Translations under genes and position numbers: made by a program | Assembly: GCA_947174955.1 (NCBI GenBank) | Contig: CAMWKX010000073.1 | Coordinates: 1 to 6,740, forward strand | DNA: 6,740 nt | Direction: 5' to 3' | Source of the DNA: an uncultured Clostridia bacterium | GTDB taxonomy: Bacteria; Bacillota; Clostridia; Christensenellales; Borkfalkiaceae | The notes under the pieces: model-generated | What the model was told of the DNA's origin: nothing | What the model saw: the letters and a program-made list of their open reading frames with translations, nothing else | The model's database searches: none | In this document: piece after piece, positions 6,375 to 6,740 of the stretch | How the letters are laid out: every line of letters starts with the position of its first letter | Numbering within the stretch: the first letter of the stretch is position 1

Positions 6375-6403
6375 AGTATATCATTTAATTCCTACCTTGT
6401 CAA
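6375..6403 (-). promoter_or_regulatory. Strong promoter of the nitroreductase–copA operon
   Basis: On the minus strand, a perfect TTGACA (6403-6398) and TATACT (6380-6375, five of six) are separated by the ideal 17 bases. Transcription would start near 6368. The -35 box sits in and beside the loop of a perfect inverted repeat (6384-6414), so a bound protein would block RNA polymerase. This promoter is therefore likely strong but repressed. Confidence 0.8.
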
Positions 6404-6414
6404 TAGGAATTAAA
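6384..6414. repeat. Perfect 11-bp inverted repeat, candidate operator over the -35 region
   Basis: TTTAATTCCTA (6384-6394) and TAGGAATTAAA (6404-6414) are exact reverse complements with a 9-base centre that holds the -35 TTGACA of the minus-strand promoter. Half-sites of the ATTCC/GGAAT type around a -35 box resemble operators of Rrf2-family regulators (CymR/IscR-like); that comparison is from memory and is only an inference. It does not contain the CopY cop box (TACAnnTGTA). Its half-site also differs from the dyad at the arsR promoter. Confidence 0.65.
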
Positions 6415-6446
6415 CGCGATTAATTTTTATTCGTGACGATTTTTTA

Positions 6447-6475
6447 TTGATATTTGCTCTTTTGAGTGGTATACT
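6447..6475 (+). promoter_or_regulatory. Promoter of asnS
   Basis: TTGATA (6447-6452, five of six) and TATACT (6470-6475) are 17 bases apart, giving a start near 6482 and a leader of about 30 bases. It is divergent from the nitroreductase promoter; the two -35 boxes lie about 43 bases apart. The leader is too short for a T-box riboswitch. Confidence 0.78.
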
Positions 6476-6497
6476 TAAACGGTAAGCGTTATTTGAC

Positions 6498-6502
6498 GGA
6501 GG
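6498..6502 (+). promoter_or_regulatory. Ribosome binding site of asnS
   Basis: GGAGG ends nine bases before the ATG at 6512, a normal spacing, and supports that start. Confidence 0.75.
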
Positions 6503-6511
6503 TTAGATTAA

Positions 6512-6740
6512 ATGAAACACGCGGATATCAAGGCGATTGTTGCCAAACCCGAAGAATATTTCGACAAAAAAGTCACCGTATGCGGCTGGATTAAGAGCTA
6601 CCGCGACAGCAAAAATATGGCGTTCATTGCCTTGAACGACGGCACTACGCTCAACCACTTGCAGGTGGTTATAGATAAGAACGTTATTACCGCTATCCCC
6701 GACGGAGCAACCCGCGCGGGCAGCTCGGTTAAAATCGAGG
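6512..6740 (+). CDS. asnS: Asparaginyl-tRNA synthetase, N-terminal part
   Basis: The frame opens at ATG 6512 and runs off the right edge after 76 full codons. The visible part is the N-terminal OB-fold that binds the tRNA anticodon in class II synthetases of the Asp/Asn/Lys group. VTVCGWIKSYRDSKNMAFIALNDGT (about residues 22-46) followed by LNHLQVV matches AsnRS, where the consensus is GW.R..RDSK...FI.LNDG....LQ.V. AspRS would have RRRDHGG and DLRD at these places, and LysRS differs further. The enzyme charges tRNA-Asn with asparagine in the cytoplasm. It has its own promoter, divergent from the nitroreductase–copA operon, and no metabolic link to it is implied. The catalytic domain is outside the window, so AsnRS paralogues such as asparagine synthetase A-like proteins cannot be excluded absolutely, but those lack the OB domain. 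Confidence 0.9.
   Translation, partial: MKHADIKAIVAKPEEYFDKKVTVCGWIKSYRDSKNMAFIALNDGTTLNHLQVVIDKNVITAIPDGATRAGSSVKIE

Noticed and set aside
6343..6384. Extended N-terminus of the nitroreductase from ATG at 6384
   Set aside because: That ATG lies between the -35 and -10 boxes and upstream of the expected transcription start. The family motif begins right after the ATG at 6342, which has a proper ribosome binding site.
6384..6414. CopY cop box or CsoR site controlling copA
   Set aside because: No TACAnnTGTA motif is present here or elsewhere upstream of the nitroreductase, and the dyad is AT-rich without the G-tract typical of CsoR operators.
6476..6511. T-box or other riboswitch upstream of asnS
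   Set aside because: The promoter leaves a leader of only about 30 bases, with no specifier stem, T-box sequence or terminator, so tRNA-sensing regulation of this type is excluded unless another promoter exists.

Overview
The window fits a chromosomal segment from an uncultured Clostridia-like Bacillota. The evidence is the classical Firmicutes comEC–holA gene pair, strong AGGAGG-type ribosome binding sites, TTGACA/TATAAT promoters, and protein sequences of clostridial character. The genes are moderately GC-rich (many GCG, GGC and CCC codons) and the promoter regions are strongly AT-rich. This assignment is inferred from style and gene order. No rRNA or other phylogenetic marker is complete here.

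Layout: five genes lie on the minus strand and read right to left. They are a small FMN nitroreductase (6342-5827), a CopA-type Cu+ exporting P-type ATPase (5810-3339), an ArsR/SmtB-family metal-sensor-like repressor (3246-2908), the DNA-uptake channel protein ComEC (2831-777), and the delta subunit of DNA polymerase III, HolA (773 to beyond the left edge). One divergent plus-strand gene, asnS, starts at 6512 and runs off the right edge. I see no tRNA, rRNA, CRISPR array, insertion sequence or other mobile element.

The nitroreductase and copA are separated by 16 bases and share a strong promoter whose -35 box sits inside a perfect 11-bp inverted repeat. This reads as a repressor-controlled stress operon. 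Copper-induced nitroreductases are known in lactic acid bacteria (CinD of Lactococcus), so copper export plus oxidative or quinone detoxification is a plausible joint role. The ArsR-type gene has its own promoter with a different perfect dyad at its upstream edge, and probably begins a second unit, arsR–comEC–holA. comEC may have an extra promoter of its own. comEC and holA are separated by only 3 bases, which suggests translational coupling.

The points most worth a second look are these. (1) The CopA homologue carries DKTAT in place of the near-invariant DKTGT phosphorylation motif, with further motif variants. (2) Its C-terminal metal-binding domain begins with a Met codon preceded by a Shine-Dalgarno-like sequence, so a free CopZ-like chaperone could be made from the same message. 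(3) ComEC has a C-terminal domain that looks like a metallo-beta-lactamase remnant without the metal-binding motifs. (4) The two perfect dyads do not match each other, so the ArsR protein is not obviously the regulator of copA. No wholly new system is evident. The novelty is in variants and regulatory wiring of known families.
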